A stretch of DNA of 15,688 bases, taken from CAYSHJ01 sp964589725 (GTDB taxonomy: Bacteria; Planctomycetota; Planctomycetia; Planctomycetales; Planctomycetaceae). Numbering within the stretch: position 1 is the stretch's first letter; each line of letters opens with the position of its first letter. Both the position numbers and the translations under genes were made by a program. The notes under the pieces were generated by a model, which searched no databases, had not been told where the DNA came from, and saw nothing but the letters and a program-made list of their open reading frames with translations. Location of the stretch: the NCBI GenBank assembly GCA_964589725.1, contig CAZPUJ010000773.1, positions 1-15,688 on the forward strand, read 5' to 3'. This document shows positions 1-8,500 of this stretch, one piece after another.

Positions 1-292
1 CAACCTGCATCCGTTCTTCGAAGGCGTCCATGTGTGGCGAGGTGTACAGGCCCACGCGGTATCTGGCGGCCGTCAGCATCTCGGCCAGCATGATGGCAGT
101 GGAGCCTTTGCCCTTGGTCCCCGCAATGTGGATCGCCGGCACGTTGGCTTGCGGGTTGTCGAGCAATTCCAGCAGCCGTCGCATGCGGTCGAGCTTGAAG
201 TCTTGCTTGCTGGCGGCGGGAGTCCGCTCGTAATTGATGCGGTGGGAGATGAACTCCAGAGCCTGTTCGTAAGTTTGCACGAGTTCGGACAT
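1..292 (-). CDS. folC: Folylpolyglutamate synthase / dihydrofolate synthase, N-terminal part (cut by window edge)
   Basis: FolC adds glutamate to folates, and in bifunctional forms also joins dihydropteroate to glutamate, in the cytoplasm using ATP. Only the first 97 codons are inside the window; the rest lies beyond base 1. Visible are the N-terminal helix ending in RINYER (residues 18-23), the Mur-ligase-type P-loop GTKGKGST (58-65), and the family's TSPH followed by FEER (84-94). These are diagnostic of FolC rather than of other Mur ligases. The start is the ATG at 292-290. It has no clear Shine-Dalgarno sequence, but the protein begins where FolC proteins normally begin. It is divergent from the DinB-fold gene. 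Whether it has both synthase activities cannot be judged from this part. Confidence 0.92.
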   Translation of the reverse strand, partial: MSELVQTYEQALEFISHRINYERTPAASKQDFKLDRMRRLLELLDNPQANVPAIHIAGTKGKGSTAIMLAEMLTAARYRVGLYTSPHMDAFEERMQV

Positions 293-414
293 GCCGGATC
301 GGAAGGACAAGAGTGAATTGTGACCGTTGAAAAAAATGGCCGTTGATTGTCAGGCTCGGTGGCGAATGTAGCGATCCGCGTGGGCAAGTTGAATTCGCAA
401 TCGAAGCTTCGCAC

Positions 415-461
415 ACTGTGGTCCAGTGGGTAGCACGAGGCTGGCGGCTACCCTCCACAGT
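415..461. repeat. Two-part imperfect inverted repeat in the folC / DinB-fold divergent region
   Basis: An inner stem GGGTAGC (428-434) pairs perfectly with GCTACCC (447-453) around a 12-base loop. An outer stem ACTGTGG (415-421) pairs perfectly with CCACAGT (455-461). The two stems are separated by 6 bases on the left and 1 base on the right. The right arm ends 13 bases before the ribosome binding site of the DinB-fold gene. It could be a structured leader, an operator or a dispersed REP-like palindrome. Only the pairing is seen; the role is unknown. Confidence 0.6.
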
Positions 462-474
462 AATTCCCGACCAC

Positions 475-480
475 AAGGAG
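475..480 (+). promoter_or_regulatory. Ribosome binding site of the DinB-fold gene
   Basis: AAGGAG lies 7 bases before the ATG at 488, which is canonical spacing and fixes this start. It is one of the strongest Shine-Dalgarno sequences in the window. Confidence 0.8.
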
Positions 481-487
481 TTTCCTA

Positions 488-976
488 ATGAGTCTACTCT
501 CCGTGATCCGCGACATTTGGGAATTGAATCGCACGCGTACGTTGGGCACGTTGGACGAGATCGCCAAGCAGCCGAATCCGGCGGCGGTGCTCGGCTGGCG
601 GCCGGGACCGGGGCGAGCTCACATGGCGTGGCAACTGATGCACATCGGCATCACCGAAGAACTGTTCGCGACCGAGCGGCTGTTCGGCAAAACGAACCAC
701 TTTCCGGAAGTGACGCCGCGCTTTAAGGGAGGCAGCACGCCGGACGACACCATCCCGTCAATCGAACAAATTCGCGAGCTGTTGTCTGCGACGCGGCAGC
801 ATCTGCTCGACGGCATCGCCACGCTGAGCGACGCCGATCTCAGCCGCATCCCGGAGGCCCTCAAAGAACGCGGCTGGAGCATCGCCAAGTCCCTGCAGAT
901 CCTGAGTTGGCATGAGGCTCATCACCAAGGACAGGCTCACCTCACGCTGAACCTGTGGAAGAATCGGCCACAGTGA
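488..976 (+). CDS. DinB/YfiT-like four-helix-bundle putative metal-dependent hydrolase or transferase
   Basis: A 162-residue protein of the DinB/YfiT-like superfamily, which are cytoplasmic four-helix bundles binding a divalent metal through three histidines. Some members transfer thiols (bacillithiol, mycothiol); most have no known substrate. Visible are the first ligand in LMHIG (His52) and the C-terminal motif HEAHHQGQ with candidate ligands His142 and His145/146, the pattern typical of this fold. The length matches the family's usual 150-170 residues. The start is supported by AAGGAG 7 bases upstream. The gene appears monocistronic: folC is divergent on one side and the next gene converges on the other. 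No neighbour suggests a substrate, so the reaction is left open. It should not be confused with DNA polymerase IV, which shares the DinB name but not the sequence. Confidence 0.87.
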   Translation: MSLLSVIRDIWELNRTRTLGTLDEIAKQPNPAAVLGWRPGPGRAHMAWQLMHIGITEELFATERLFGKTNHFPEVTPRFKGGSTPDDTIPSIEQIRELLSATRQHLLDGIATLSDADLSRIPEALKERGWSIAKSLQILSWHEAHHQGQAHLTLNLWKNRPQ

Positions 977-994
977 TTTGACCTTGGTCAAATC
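975..994. terminator. Perfect hairpin between convergent genes, candidate bidirectional terminator
   Basis: GATTTGACC (975-983) and GGTCAAATC (986-994) are exact reverse complements. In RNA this would form an 8-bp stem with a CTTG loop. It starts inside the stop codon of the DinB-fold gene and ends 9 bases before the stop of the convergent PDZ gene. No U tract follows on either strand, so classical intrinsic termination is uncertain. Position and symmetry are the evidence. Confidence 0.45.
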
Positions 995-1003
995 TCAGAG
1001 TGA

Positions 1004-2065
1004 TCACTTGCCCTTCCATTCGCCCAGCGTCACGGAGATTTCTTTCGCCAACTTCTTGCGAAGGCTTTCGAGTAACTCTTCCGTCCCAGGACCTTTCAGA
1101 GCTTGCAGGCGTTCGAAGGACATGAGGTCTTCCTCATCGCCGCGGAGGACTTCCAGCTTGATCACGTCGCCGGGTTGCTTGTCGGAGATGTGCTCAATCA
1201 AGTCTTCGAACGTGCGAACCGGCTTACCGTTGAACTTGATGATGATATCGCCCGGCATCAACTTGGCTTTGTCCGCGGGGCCCCCGGGACTCAACTCATC
1301 GATTCGGCAAATGTTCGAGCGTTCGGTTTTGATCCCCAAGAAGGCCGGGCCGCGATATTGGATACGCAGTTGCGGCACCGTTTTTTTTATCTCATCCACC
1401 GCATCATTGGAAATTCCCGGCGTGAGGATCTTGCCTGTCACGCGATTATGCAGCAGATACAGCACGTTCAATTGAGGATTCGCCAGTCGCCGAACAAATT
1501 TCAAACCTTCTTCACCGCCGCGCCAGTCACGTCCCAGGATCACGGTCAACGGCTCGGCATCTTCCGGTCCGATCACGCGCATGCGCCCCTGAATCGAACG
1601 TTCGATCCGTCCTCCCAACTTTTCGATCTGAACCAACGCCCGTTCTTGACGGATCGTGTATGAATACTGCTTCAGCACCGCGTCGGACCGTCCAACCAAA
1701 TGTCGATTCTTGGACTCGCTCAGCGCTTCAAGGGTCTTCTCGGCCGCATCGATCAATTCCTCCCGACCCGATGTATACCAGCTTCGCAGAATCGCCGTGA
1801 TGCGAACACTGGCCTCCAATCCGCACGCCGGTGCCGCTTTCAACAACGGCTCGACCGCCGCTGTCCCAGCCGACTGTAATTGTTCAGTCGCCTGCTCGCG
1901 AATCGCGAACTCCGGCGCGTTGAGGTCAGCGATCCAGTGTTCGATCTCGGCCTGCGACGGCGTTGGGGACACGACCTGTTTCGGAGGTTCATCAGCCCAA
2001 ACGGGCACGAGCGTCCCGTTCGCATCGGCGAGCCACAACAACAGAAGAGAAAGGGTTCTCCACAT
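1004..2065 (-). CDS. Secreted HEAT-like / leucine-rich / PDZ domain protein
   Basis: A 353-residue exported protein of unknown specific role. A hydrophobic signal peptide occupies about residues 1-24, with predicted cleavage after VWA. Residues 44-116 look like HEAT-type helical pairs (IADLNAPEFAIREQATEQL is one repeat start). Residues about 140-235 resemble the degenerate leucine-rich segments common in planctomycete proteins. A PDZ domain covers about 241-308, with the carboxylate-binding-loop region at FLGI (242-245) and the typical SPGGPADKAKLMPGDIII segment. There is no protease triad, so this is a binding or scaffold protein rather than an HtrA-type protease. The ATG at 2065 gives a clean signal peptide although no Shine-Dalgarno sequence is seen. 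It lies 116 bases downstream of panB on the same strand and could be read through from it. A run of eight A (sense strand) sits before the PDZ domain. Confidence 0.84.
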   Translation of the reverse strand: MWRTLSLLLLWLADANGTLVPVWADEPPKQVVSPTPSQAEIEHWIADLNAPEFAIREQATEQLQSAGTAAVEPLLKAAPACGLEASVRITAILRSWYTSGREELIDAAEKTLEALSESKNRHLVGRSDAVLKQYSYTIRQERALVQIEKLGGRIERSIQGRMRVIGPEDAEPLTVILGRDWRGGEEGLKFVRRLANPQLNVLYLLHNRVTGKILTPGISNDAVDEIKKTVPQLRIQYRGPAFLGIKTERSNICRIDELSPGGPADKAKLMPGDIIIKFNGKPVRTFEDLIEHISDKQPGDVIKLEVLRGDEEDLMSFERLQALKGPGTEELLESLRKKLAKEISVTLGEWKGK

Positions 2066-2181
2066 GGCGGGTCATGGTGCCAGATTCGACGGATGCTCGC
2101 TAGGCCAGACTGGGAATTGAGTTCGGCTATCAATTGTTTCACTGGCTCGGAGCGAATGGGAGACGGTCATGATCTTGCGGC

Positions 2182-2982
2182 TCAATGATGGCTATGCGCG
2201 TCATCCGGAAATGCGCCGGAGCGGACTTCTGCAACATACGCTTCGACCGCGCGAGTCGCTTCGGCGCGCAACTCGGCGAAGTGTTTGACGAACTTCGGAT
2301 GAAAGCCGTTGGTCAGGCCGAGCATGTCGTAGCAGACGAGAACTTGACCGTCGCAGTCGGGTCCGGCGCCGATGCCGATGGTGGGGATCGTCAGCTCGCG
2401 AGTGATCTCGGCGGCGATTGGTCGTGAGACGAGTTCGAGGACGATGGCAAACGCACCGGCTTCCTGCGCCGCGCGCGCGTCGGCCAGCAAGCGGTGTTCG
2501 TCGCGCTGCACCTTCATTCCGCCGAACTTGTGAACCGATTGTGGCCTCAAGCCAACATGCGCCATCACGGAAATATCCGCTTCGGCCAACGCTCGAATCG
2601 TGCGGGCTTGATTCTCGCCTCCTTCGAGTTTCACCGCCGCTGCCCCGGTCTCCTTGAGGATGCGGCCGGCGTTCTTGATCGCCTGCGTGGAACTGACTTG
2701 GTAAGACATAAACGGCATGTCTACGATGACGAGCGCGGTATGCACCGCGCGCGAGACGAGCTTCGCGTGGTAGATCATCTCGTCGAGCGTCACCGGTAAC
2801 GTGGTCGAATGCCCCTGCACGACCATGCCCAAACTGTCGCCGACTAAAATCGCGTCGACACCCGCCGCGTCGAACAGCCCAGCCCACAAAAAGTCATACG
2901 CCGTCAGCACCGCCAGCTTGCGGCCTTCGGCCTTTGCTTGCAGAAACCTCGGCACGGTCATCGGTGAGTTCGGTTTGTTCAT
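2182..2982 (-). CDS. panB: 3-methyl-2-oxobutanoate hydroxymethyltransferase (ketopantoate hydroxymethyltransferase)
   Basis: PanB transfers a hydroxymethyl group from 5,10-methylene-tetrahydrofolate to 2-oxoisovalerate, the first committed step of pantothenate and CoA synthesis, in the cytoplasm with Mg2+. The 266-residue product matches the usual 260-270. Visible family motifs are LTAYD (26-30), VGDSLGM (47-53, metal ligand Asp49), VDMPFM (87-92, Asp88), KLEGG (118-122, Glu120), the catalytic-acid region LELV (Glu183) and the characteristic end SHH. I chose the ATG at 2982. An in-frame start at 3039 would add 19 residues not found in PanB proteins, and the one at 2961 would shorten it slightly. 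A weak GAGG lies just before 2982. panC and panD are not adjacent. The gene is divergent from the HEAT/receiver-like gene. Confidence 0.97.
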   Translation of the reverse strand: MNKPNSPMTVPRFLQAKAEGRKLAVLTAYDFLWAGLFDAAGVDAILVGDSLGMVVQGHSTTLPVTLDEMIYHAKLVSRAVHTALVIVDMPFMSYQVSSTQAIKNAGRILKETGAAAVKLEGGENQARTIRALAEADISVMAHVGLRPQSVHKFGGMKVQRDEHRLLADARAAQEAGAFAIVLELVSRPIAAEITRELTIPTIGIGAGPDCDGQVLVCYDMLGLTNGFHPKFVKHFAELRAEATRAVEAYVAEVRSGAFPDDAHSHH

Positions 2983-3288
2983 GTCCTCAAAGTAGCTATC
3001 TGGCCTCCCGAGATGAAGCCTCAGCGAATCGAATGCCATGTTGCGTCTGGCGAACGGGGCCGACGAGGGCTAACTTGGAGACATGATCACCGGACACGGG
3101 TCACGTGATTTGTCTCGGCAGAATCGTTGCAATCGGCATAGGCCATTTGGGTGAGCACTCGGCACGCCATCGCGGTCGGCTTACGGCTGGTGCTACCGGA
3201 AGTTGCAAGGATCGAAGCAACTCTCACGCCGCGGATGTCCGAACAAGAGAGAGCGATTCTGTCGGTGAGCCGCGTGAGGAGATCGATG
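2983..3288. other. 306-base divergent intergenic region, no gene seen
   Basis: This gap between panB and the HEAT/receiver-like gene contains no convincing coding sequence: short open frames here lack recognisable motifs. It must carry promoters for both directions, but I cannot pick a convincing -35/-10 pair. A small palindrome TCACGTGA is present at 3101-3108, with TGATCA at 3084-3089 nearby. The ribosome binding site of the right-hand gene lies at its end. Confidence 0.5.
3277..3281 (+). promoter_or_regulatory. Ribosome binding site that decides between two adjacent start codons
   Basis: AGGAG is 4 bases before the ATG at 3286 and 7 bases before the ATG at 3289. The second spacing is closer to optimal, so 3289 was preferred. 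Both starts give the same signal peptide. Confidence 0.6.
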
Positions 3289-5556
3289 ATGACTGTTCGT
3301 TGGCTGTCGTTGTGGCGTGCGGCATTTGCCGTGCTGTTGACATCGAGCTTAGCGTCCATCGCGTTCGCTCAAGACGCCGCGACGGGTGGTGATCAGACCG
3401 CCGCGGCGGACAGGCTGGAAGAGAACCCACTGCTGACGGAGCCGCGTACGCCAGAGACGTTATTCGACGCCGTCGTACTGATGTCTGACCTCGCGCGGCC
3501 GAACCTCGCCTTTCTATACCTCCAGAAGTTGATGGACGCGAACCCGAACGATGCCACGTTGCTGAAGCTGCGCGACAAGCATGGGCCGGCGATCTTCCTG
3601 CGGTTATCCAACGACAAGCGGTTGCAGCCGGAATCCATTCAGTTGCTCGATCGAGTCAACGCCGCGTTTCGCAAAGGTGCCCGAGACCCGGCACGAGTCG
3701 ACAAGCTGATCGCCGATCTGACCAAGACGGCGGCGCAACGCGAGGTCGCGATTTTGCAATTGAGAAATGCTGGCGTGTTCGCCGCAGCGCGCATTGTGTC
3801 GGTGCTCGACACAGCGAAAGAGGACGCTCATCGTAAGCTGCTTTTGTACACGCTGACGCGGCTGAGCCGAGAAGTCGTGCCGGTGCTGCTGGGCGCGGTC
3901 GAAGCTCCGAACGTTGATTTGCGAGCGACTGTCATCGAGGCTCTCGGATGGCTCGGTGACAGACAGGCAGTGCCGGCGTTGTGGCATCCGGCGTTCGAGC
4001 CGTCGCAGCCGGCGGGCGTGCAACTCGCGGCGCGGCAAGCGCTGGCGCGGCTTCTGTTCGGTTCGACGAACCGCACGGCCGACGTCACGGCGTTCGGAGC
4101 GGTCTCGGAACTCGCGAAGTCCGCGCGGCAACACTTACGCGGCAATTTCGAGTGGTCCTTGAACGATGAAGGTCTGGTCGAAATGTGGAGTTGGGACACG
4201 CAATCCGGCAGTGTCACAATGACTCCCGTGACGATCGAGACCGCGTCGATGATCGTTGGCACGCGACAAGCCCGGCAGGCGTTTGAACTGTCGCCGGAAC
4301 GAGTTGAACTGCACGCGCTGTACTGGGTGGCCTTGATGGCCAGCGAGCTTCACGAAGCCGGTCGCGGCGCGGCGATTCGGACGGAGCCGGGTTCGACGTT
4401 TCATCTGGGACTGCAACTCGGTCCCGATGTCATGCAGCCAGCGCTGACCGAAGCAATCCAGCTTGAGCAATCGCTCGCCGCCGTGGCCGCATTGCAGGCG
4501 TTGTCTCAAACCGCCAATGCCCATTTGCTCAAAGCGGCCGAAGGAAAACCGGCGCCGGTCGTCGCAGCGTTGAATCATCCCGATCCGCGCGTTCAATTCG
4601 CGGCCGCGTCGACGATTTTGACTTGGGATCCACCCACGTCGTTCCGTGGCGTGTCGCGTGTCGTCGAAGTGCTCGCTCGCAACTTGGCCGATTCGGGCAA
4701 AGCTCGCGGCGTGGTGATTGACGCCGGTGAAGCGCGAGCGACAGAGATGGCCGCCGCTCTGAGTGAACTCGGCTTCGAACCGGAGGCTGTTTCAACGGGT
4801 CAAGAAGGTTTCAAAATCGCCGCCGAACATGGCGACGTCGGCCTGTTTTTGATCGAGGCCAATGTCGCGCGTTGGGAGTTGTCGCAAACGATCGCCAACC
4901 TGCGCGCCGATGCGCGTACGGCCTACATCCCGATCGTGATCTACGGCGGCGACAAAACTCAACCGCGCATCGAACGCATCGCCGAGTCGTACCCGCGTGT
5001 GCGGTTCGCGCTTTCGACCGGTAGCACCGCCGACATGAAACGCCAAGTCACGCCGTTTCTCAAGCCGTTGCAAGCAGACACATTGACGCAGACACAGCGA
5101 GCCGCCACCAAACGCGCCGCGCTTTTCTGGCTCACTCAACTGGCCGACCGTCGCCAAGCGACCATCTTCGATTTGAAGCCTGCGGAAAACGTCCTCTTCG
5201 CCGCCGCAAACGACGCTGACCTGGCCGAACAAGCTGTCTTTTCGCTCGGTGCGATCGGCACGTCGTCCGCGCAAACGAAGCTATTCGAAATTGCCACCGC
5301 CGCCTCGCGATCGGTCCTTTTACGCGACCGAGCACTCGCGCAACTGACTGCGCACATTCACCGTCACGGCCTCCTCCTCAAGGAGATGCAAGTGGCCGAA
5401 CTCAAACAAGCTGCTCGCCAAGAGGTCGACCCACAACTCAAAACCTCCTTCGCCGCGGCTCTCGGCTCACTACACCCCGATCGCCGCCAAAGCAGCCAAC
5501 TGCTGAAGTCCGTACCATCCAGCCGTGCGACCTTGCCGCGATCAGTGGACAACTAG
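3289..5556 (+). CDS. Exported HEAT-repeat protein with a degenerate response-regulator receiver-like domain
   Basis: A 755-residue protein of unknown function. A signal peptide covers residues 1-27 (Arg near the start, hydrophobic core, AFA before Gln28). Residues about 45-145 are helical and TPR-like. Residues 149-259 are a run of HEAT-type repeats (for example LRATVIEALGWLGD). A middle stretch of about 270-455 was not recognised. Residues about 472-594 follow the beta-alpha pattern of a CheY-like receiver: VVIDAG, then SELGFEPEAVSTGQEGFK, then GLFLIEAN, then IPIVIYGG. The phosphoacceptor position is Glu523, and the conserved Thr/Ser and Lys positions appear to be Gly and Thr. Residues about 635-730 return to HEAT-like helices. 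Receiver domains normally act in the cytoplasm, so one behind a signal peptide is odd. The gene converges on the giant propeller gene with an 8-base gap. Fold assignment of the receiver-like region is by pattern only. Confidence 0.75.
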   Translation: MTVRWLSLWRAAFAVLLTSSLASIAFAQDAATGGDQTAAADRLEENPLLTEPRTPETLFDAVVLMSDLARPNLAFLYLQKLMDANPNDATLLKLRDKHGPAIFLRLSNDKRLQPESIQLLDRVNAAFRKGARDPARVDKLIADLTKTAAQREVAILQLRNAGVFAAARIVSVLDTAKEDAHRKLLLYTLTRLSREVVPVLLGAVEAPNVDLRATVIEALGWLGDRQAVPALWHPAFEPSQPAGVQLAARQALARLLFGSTNRTADVTAFGAVSELAKSARQHLRGNFEWSLNDEGLVEMWSWDTQSGSVTMTPVTIETASMIVGTRQARQAFELSPERVELHALYWVALMASELHEAGRGAAIRTEPGSTFHLGLQLGPDVMQPALTEAIQLEQSLAAVAALQALSQTANAHLLKAAEGKPAPVVAALNHPDPRVQFAAASTILTWDPPTSFRGVSRVVEVLARNLADSGKARGVVIDAGEARATEMAAALSELGFEPEAVSTGQEGFKIAAEHGDVGLFLIEANVARWELSQTIANLRADARTAYIPIVIYGGDKTQPRIERIAESYPRVRFALSTGSTADMKRQVTPFLKPLQADTLTQTQRAATKRAALFWLTQLADRRQATIFDLKPAENVLFAAANDADLAEQAVFSLGAIGTSSAQTKLFEIATAASRSVLLRDRALAQLTAHIHRHGLLLKEMQVAELKQAARQEVDPQLKTSFAAALGSLHPDRRQSSQLLKSVPSSRATLPRSVDN

Positions 5557-5568
5557 GTGGACAACTAT
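5545..5568. repeat. 12-base tandem duplication covering both convergent stop codons
   Basis: GTGGACAACTAG (5545-5556) is followed directly by GTGGACAACTAT (5557-5568), identical in 11 of 12 positions. The first copy ends in the TAG stop of the plus-strand HEAT gene. The second contains CTA (5565-5567), the stop of the minus-strand propeller gene. Confidence 0.8.
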
Positions 5569-8500
5569 AACGGATCGTCACTGCCAACCAATCGCTGTTT
5601 GTCGTGACCGAAATCAATGCGGACCTGAGTTCGCAGTCCGCACAACGACATCTGACCGGCAGCAATGTCGGTTTGGACTTGCACGAAACGATCCAGGATG
5701 ACTCCGTCGTTGACTCCCAGGAGATTTCCCGATTCGCCGTCGATGGCCTCCACGCGGACCGCGGTTCGCGCGCCGTTCTGCCGGTCTTGAAGTCGGCTGA
5801 GTGTGATCAAGAACGGCAGGCGATTTTTCTCGAGCCGCAGGATCGAGCGTTGTGGGAAAAGGCGGGTCCATAGCCGGCGTCCGAGCGGCCCATCCGCGTG
5901 ATGGAGCGGTCGCGGCGCGCCCGGACGGGCGAAGGCATACAGCTCGCCCTGCACGTCGATTTTCGGCACCAGCGAGTCGTTCAAGAAATAGCTGAACGCC
6001 GAGCGGCCGGTGTCCAGCATCGCTCGTTGCAGGTTGATGTAGTAACGGTCGTGATCGGAGAACCCGCGCAGCGAGTTCACTCCAAAGGTGAGTTCGGCGG
6101 GCAATGTCACGTCCAGATTGACAAGTCCCGCGTGGACATCGATCACGCGGATGCGTCCCGATCGCAGCACGAGCAACAGCTCGCCGTCAGCCGTCACGTT
6201 GGACAAAACGATGCCGAAAGAAGCTTCGTCGAACTCGTGGTCATCGGTGAGCGGATCCCAAATTCGCAATCGGCGACCGCTGTTGGCGTCGCTCATGTAA
6301 AAGAGTTTCCGGCCGAAGACTTTGCGGTTGTGCTGCGGATCGATGTTGAGTCGTCCGCGCCGTAGCTCTCGTCCCGTCGCAGTCTCGTAAACCACGTAGG
6401 ACGAAAAATCCTGGGCGAAAAGCACCAACGCTTCCTGATCGCCGAACAAGCCCCATTCGTTTTCGGCGAACAAACCGGTCTGTGGCTCCAAGTTGCCGCG
6501 ACGCCACAGCACGCGACCGCTGGCCGGGTCCACCACGATCAAATGTTGTCGTGATTGAAACGTACAGAAGTTCGGACCGGACGGGCCGACACGCAAGAAT
6601 TCCTGCGACGACCGCAGCGGCGCGAAGGCGTGGTCCCACGTGCTTGCTTGAGAATCATGTTCGATCAGCGAGACACCTCGGTATCGCGCCGGACCGCCCA
6701 GAGGCAGGAAGTGGCTCACGGTCAGTGGGTTATTGTTTTGCTGAATGGGCGGATAAAAGACGCGGTCCAAATCCGCGAGTTGTCCAACCACGACGCCGCT
6801 CTCCTTGTCGACGATTTGCCACGCGGTGACGTCCTTGGGTCCAAAGGGCATTTCCTTTTCGAACAAATGAAACGCCATTCCAGCCGGCTTCTGATGGCTT
6901 CGCCGGAACTGATCGTACGACTCGATCAATCGCGATTGTCCGCCGAGTCTGCGGTCCTCGGAAATGACCACGCGGCGGATGTCCCACGTCGGAGGTTGCC
7001 GCTGAGCGAACGCCTGCCAAGTGAGTGTGTCACGCGGAAATGCGGCGACAAAACTTCGGCCCGTGGTGACGTCGCCGCCAGCGACCACCTTGGGGCGTCG
7101 CGGTCGGATGTCGCCCTTCGGCATCGCAGTTTCCGGAAGCGGAACATCGCGAAAACGTTCGTCCAATTCGACCAGCAGATTCGCGGCGGAACCATACAAG
7201 CCCAGGTGCTCCCACAACCGCAACAGTCGCACGGTCGCAGCCGCCGCGACGCGCGGATCCGCTTGCACGCGGTCGCGGAACAACAACAGCTCCGCCTCTT
7301 GGAACTGCCCGCGTTCGATCAGCAAGTCGGCCAGTCGGAAGCGGATGTCGGTCGCCTGCGGCCAGTCGTCGCACAGGCGGACAAATCGCCGCAGCGAATT
7401 GAGGTCGGTGGCAGTCAGTAAGCCGTTGCGTTCGGTGTTCAGCAAATCCAGCACATGGTCTGCTTGGCCGGGCGTCTGCTCGATGCGACTCCGCACTTGC
7501 CGCAGATAGCCGTGAGCCATCGTGTCCAAACTAACAATGTGTTGCCCGTGCTCATCCAGTTCCCATTCCTGGTCCATTGGCAGCGAAGCAAACTCGCGCA
7601 CAGCGCGGACCGCGCGCAGTGGGTCGCTTTGCAACGAGACCTCACACACGTGACGCAACAGTCGCGCGCGCTCGGCAGGCGTCTTGGCCAATGGGTCGAG
7701 CAGCGTCAACAGCGCGTCGGTCTGTGACGGATCGCGGTCCAATTCGAGGTACAACGACTCGCGGAGCTGCCGTTCCGCCTCGCGACGTTGTTTCGGAGTC
7801 AACGGCTCGCGCAGCACTTGCTGCAGTTCGGAAATTGGTGAACCTTGAGTACCGAATAACATCGTCAGCTCGACTTGCAACAGCCGCCGTTCGACCGATT
7901 GAGGTTGCTCGCGCAACGAGGCCAACACGGCATGTGCTTGCGGAAACGCGTCGAGCCGGCCTGGTCCCAGCGACAAGATCATGTCTCCGCTGGCGATCAA
8001 GTTACCCGGCCATGCGGCCGTGATATCCGGCGTTGAGCCCTCCGTGGCGTCGATATCTTGCGAAAGCTCTTGGAATCGGCGCAGAGCGAAACCGCGGTCG
8101 CGTCCGGTGGCAAGTTCGAGACAGGCGATGCGGCCGGACTTCAACGGGACGAGGTACTGCTCGCCGACGCGGACGCCGCGTCCGGTGACGGCGCCCAATC
8201 GCTGCGACCACGCAGGAGCAGTCGGTTTGCCGTCAGCTTGTCCATTCATCGACAGCGGGATGGCGCGGACTTCGCGATCGCCGACCAACAGCACCAGCTC
8301 ATCCGTCACCGCGCCGACGTACAGAGCGTCGCCGCGAGGTGCCTTCCACAGCAATCGGCCGGACGTCAGGTCCAGGCAATGCACATGATCCGAATAGCGC
8401 GGCAGCAAAACGACTCGCCCGCGATGAATCACTGGCCAGGCGGGCGTGCCGTCCCAACCGTGAACCTCGCCAAGCGAGTCGCGGCGGAGATCGCCGCGAA

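Noticed and set aside
2201..2887. A 228-codon minus-strand open frame
   Set aside because: It overlaps panB in another frame, is very Arg-rich and has no domain; panB motifs explain the region.
3151..3288. A longer N-terminus for the HEAT/receiver-like protein
   Set aside because: It would place 46 extra residues before an obvious signal peptide, whereas AGGAG supports the starts at 3286/3289.
6555..7421. A 288-codon plus-strand open frame
   Set aside because: It lies antisense inside the propeller gene, shows no recognisable motif or signal, and long antisense frames are common in GC-rich coding DNA.
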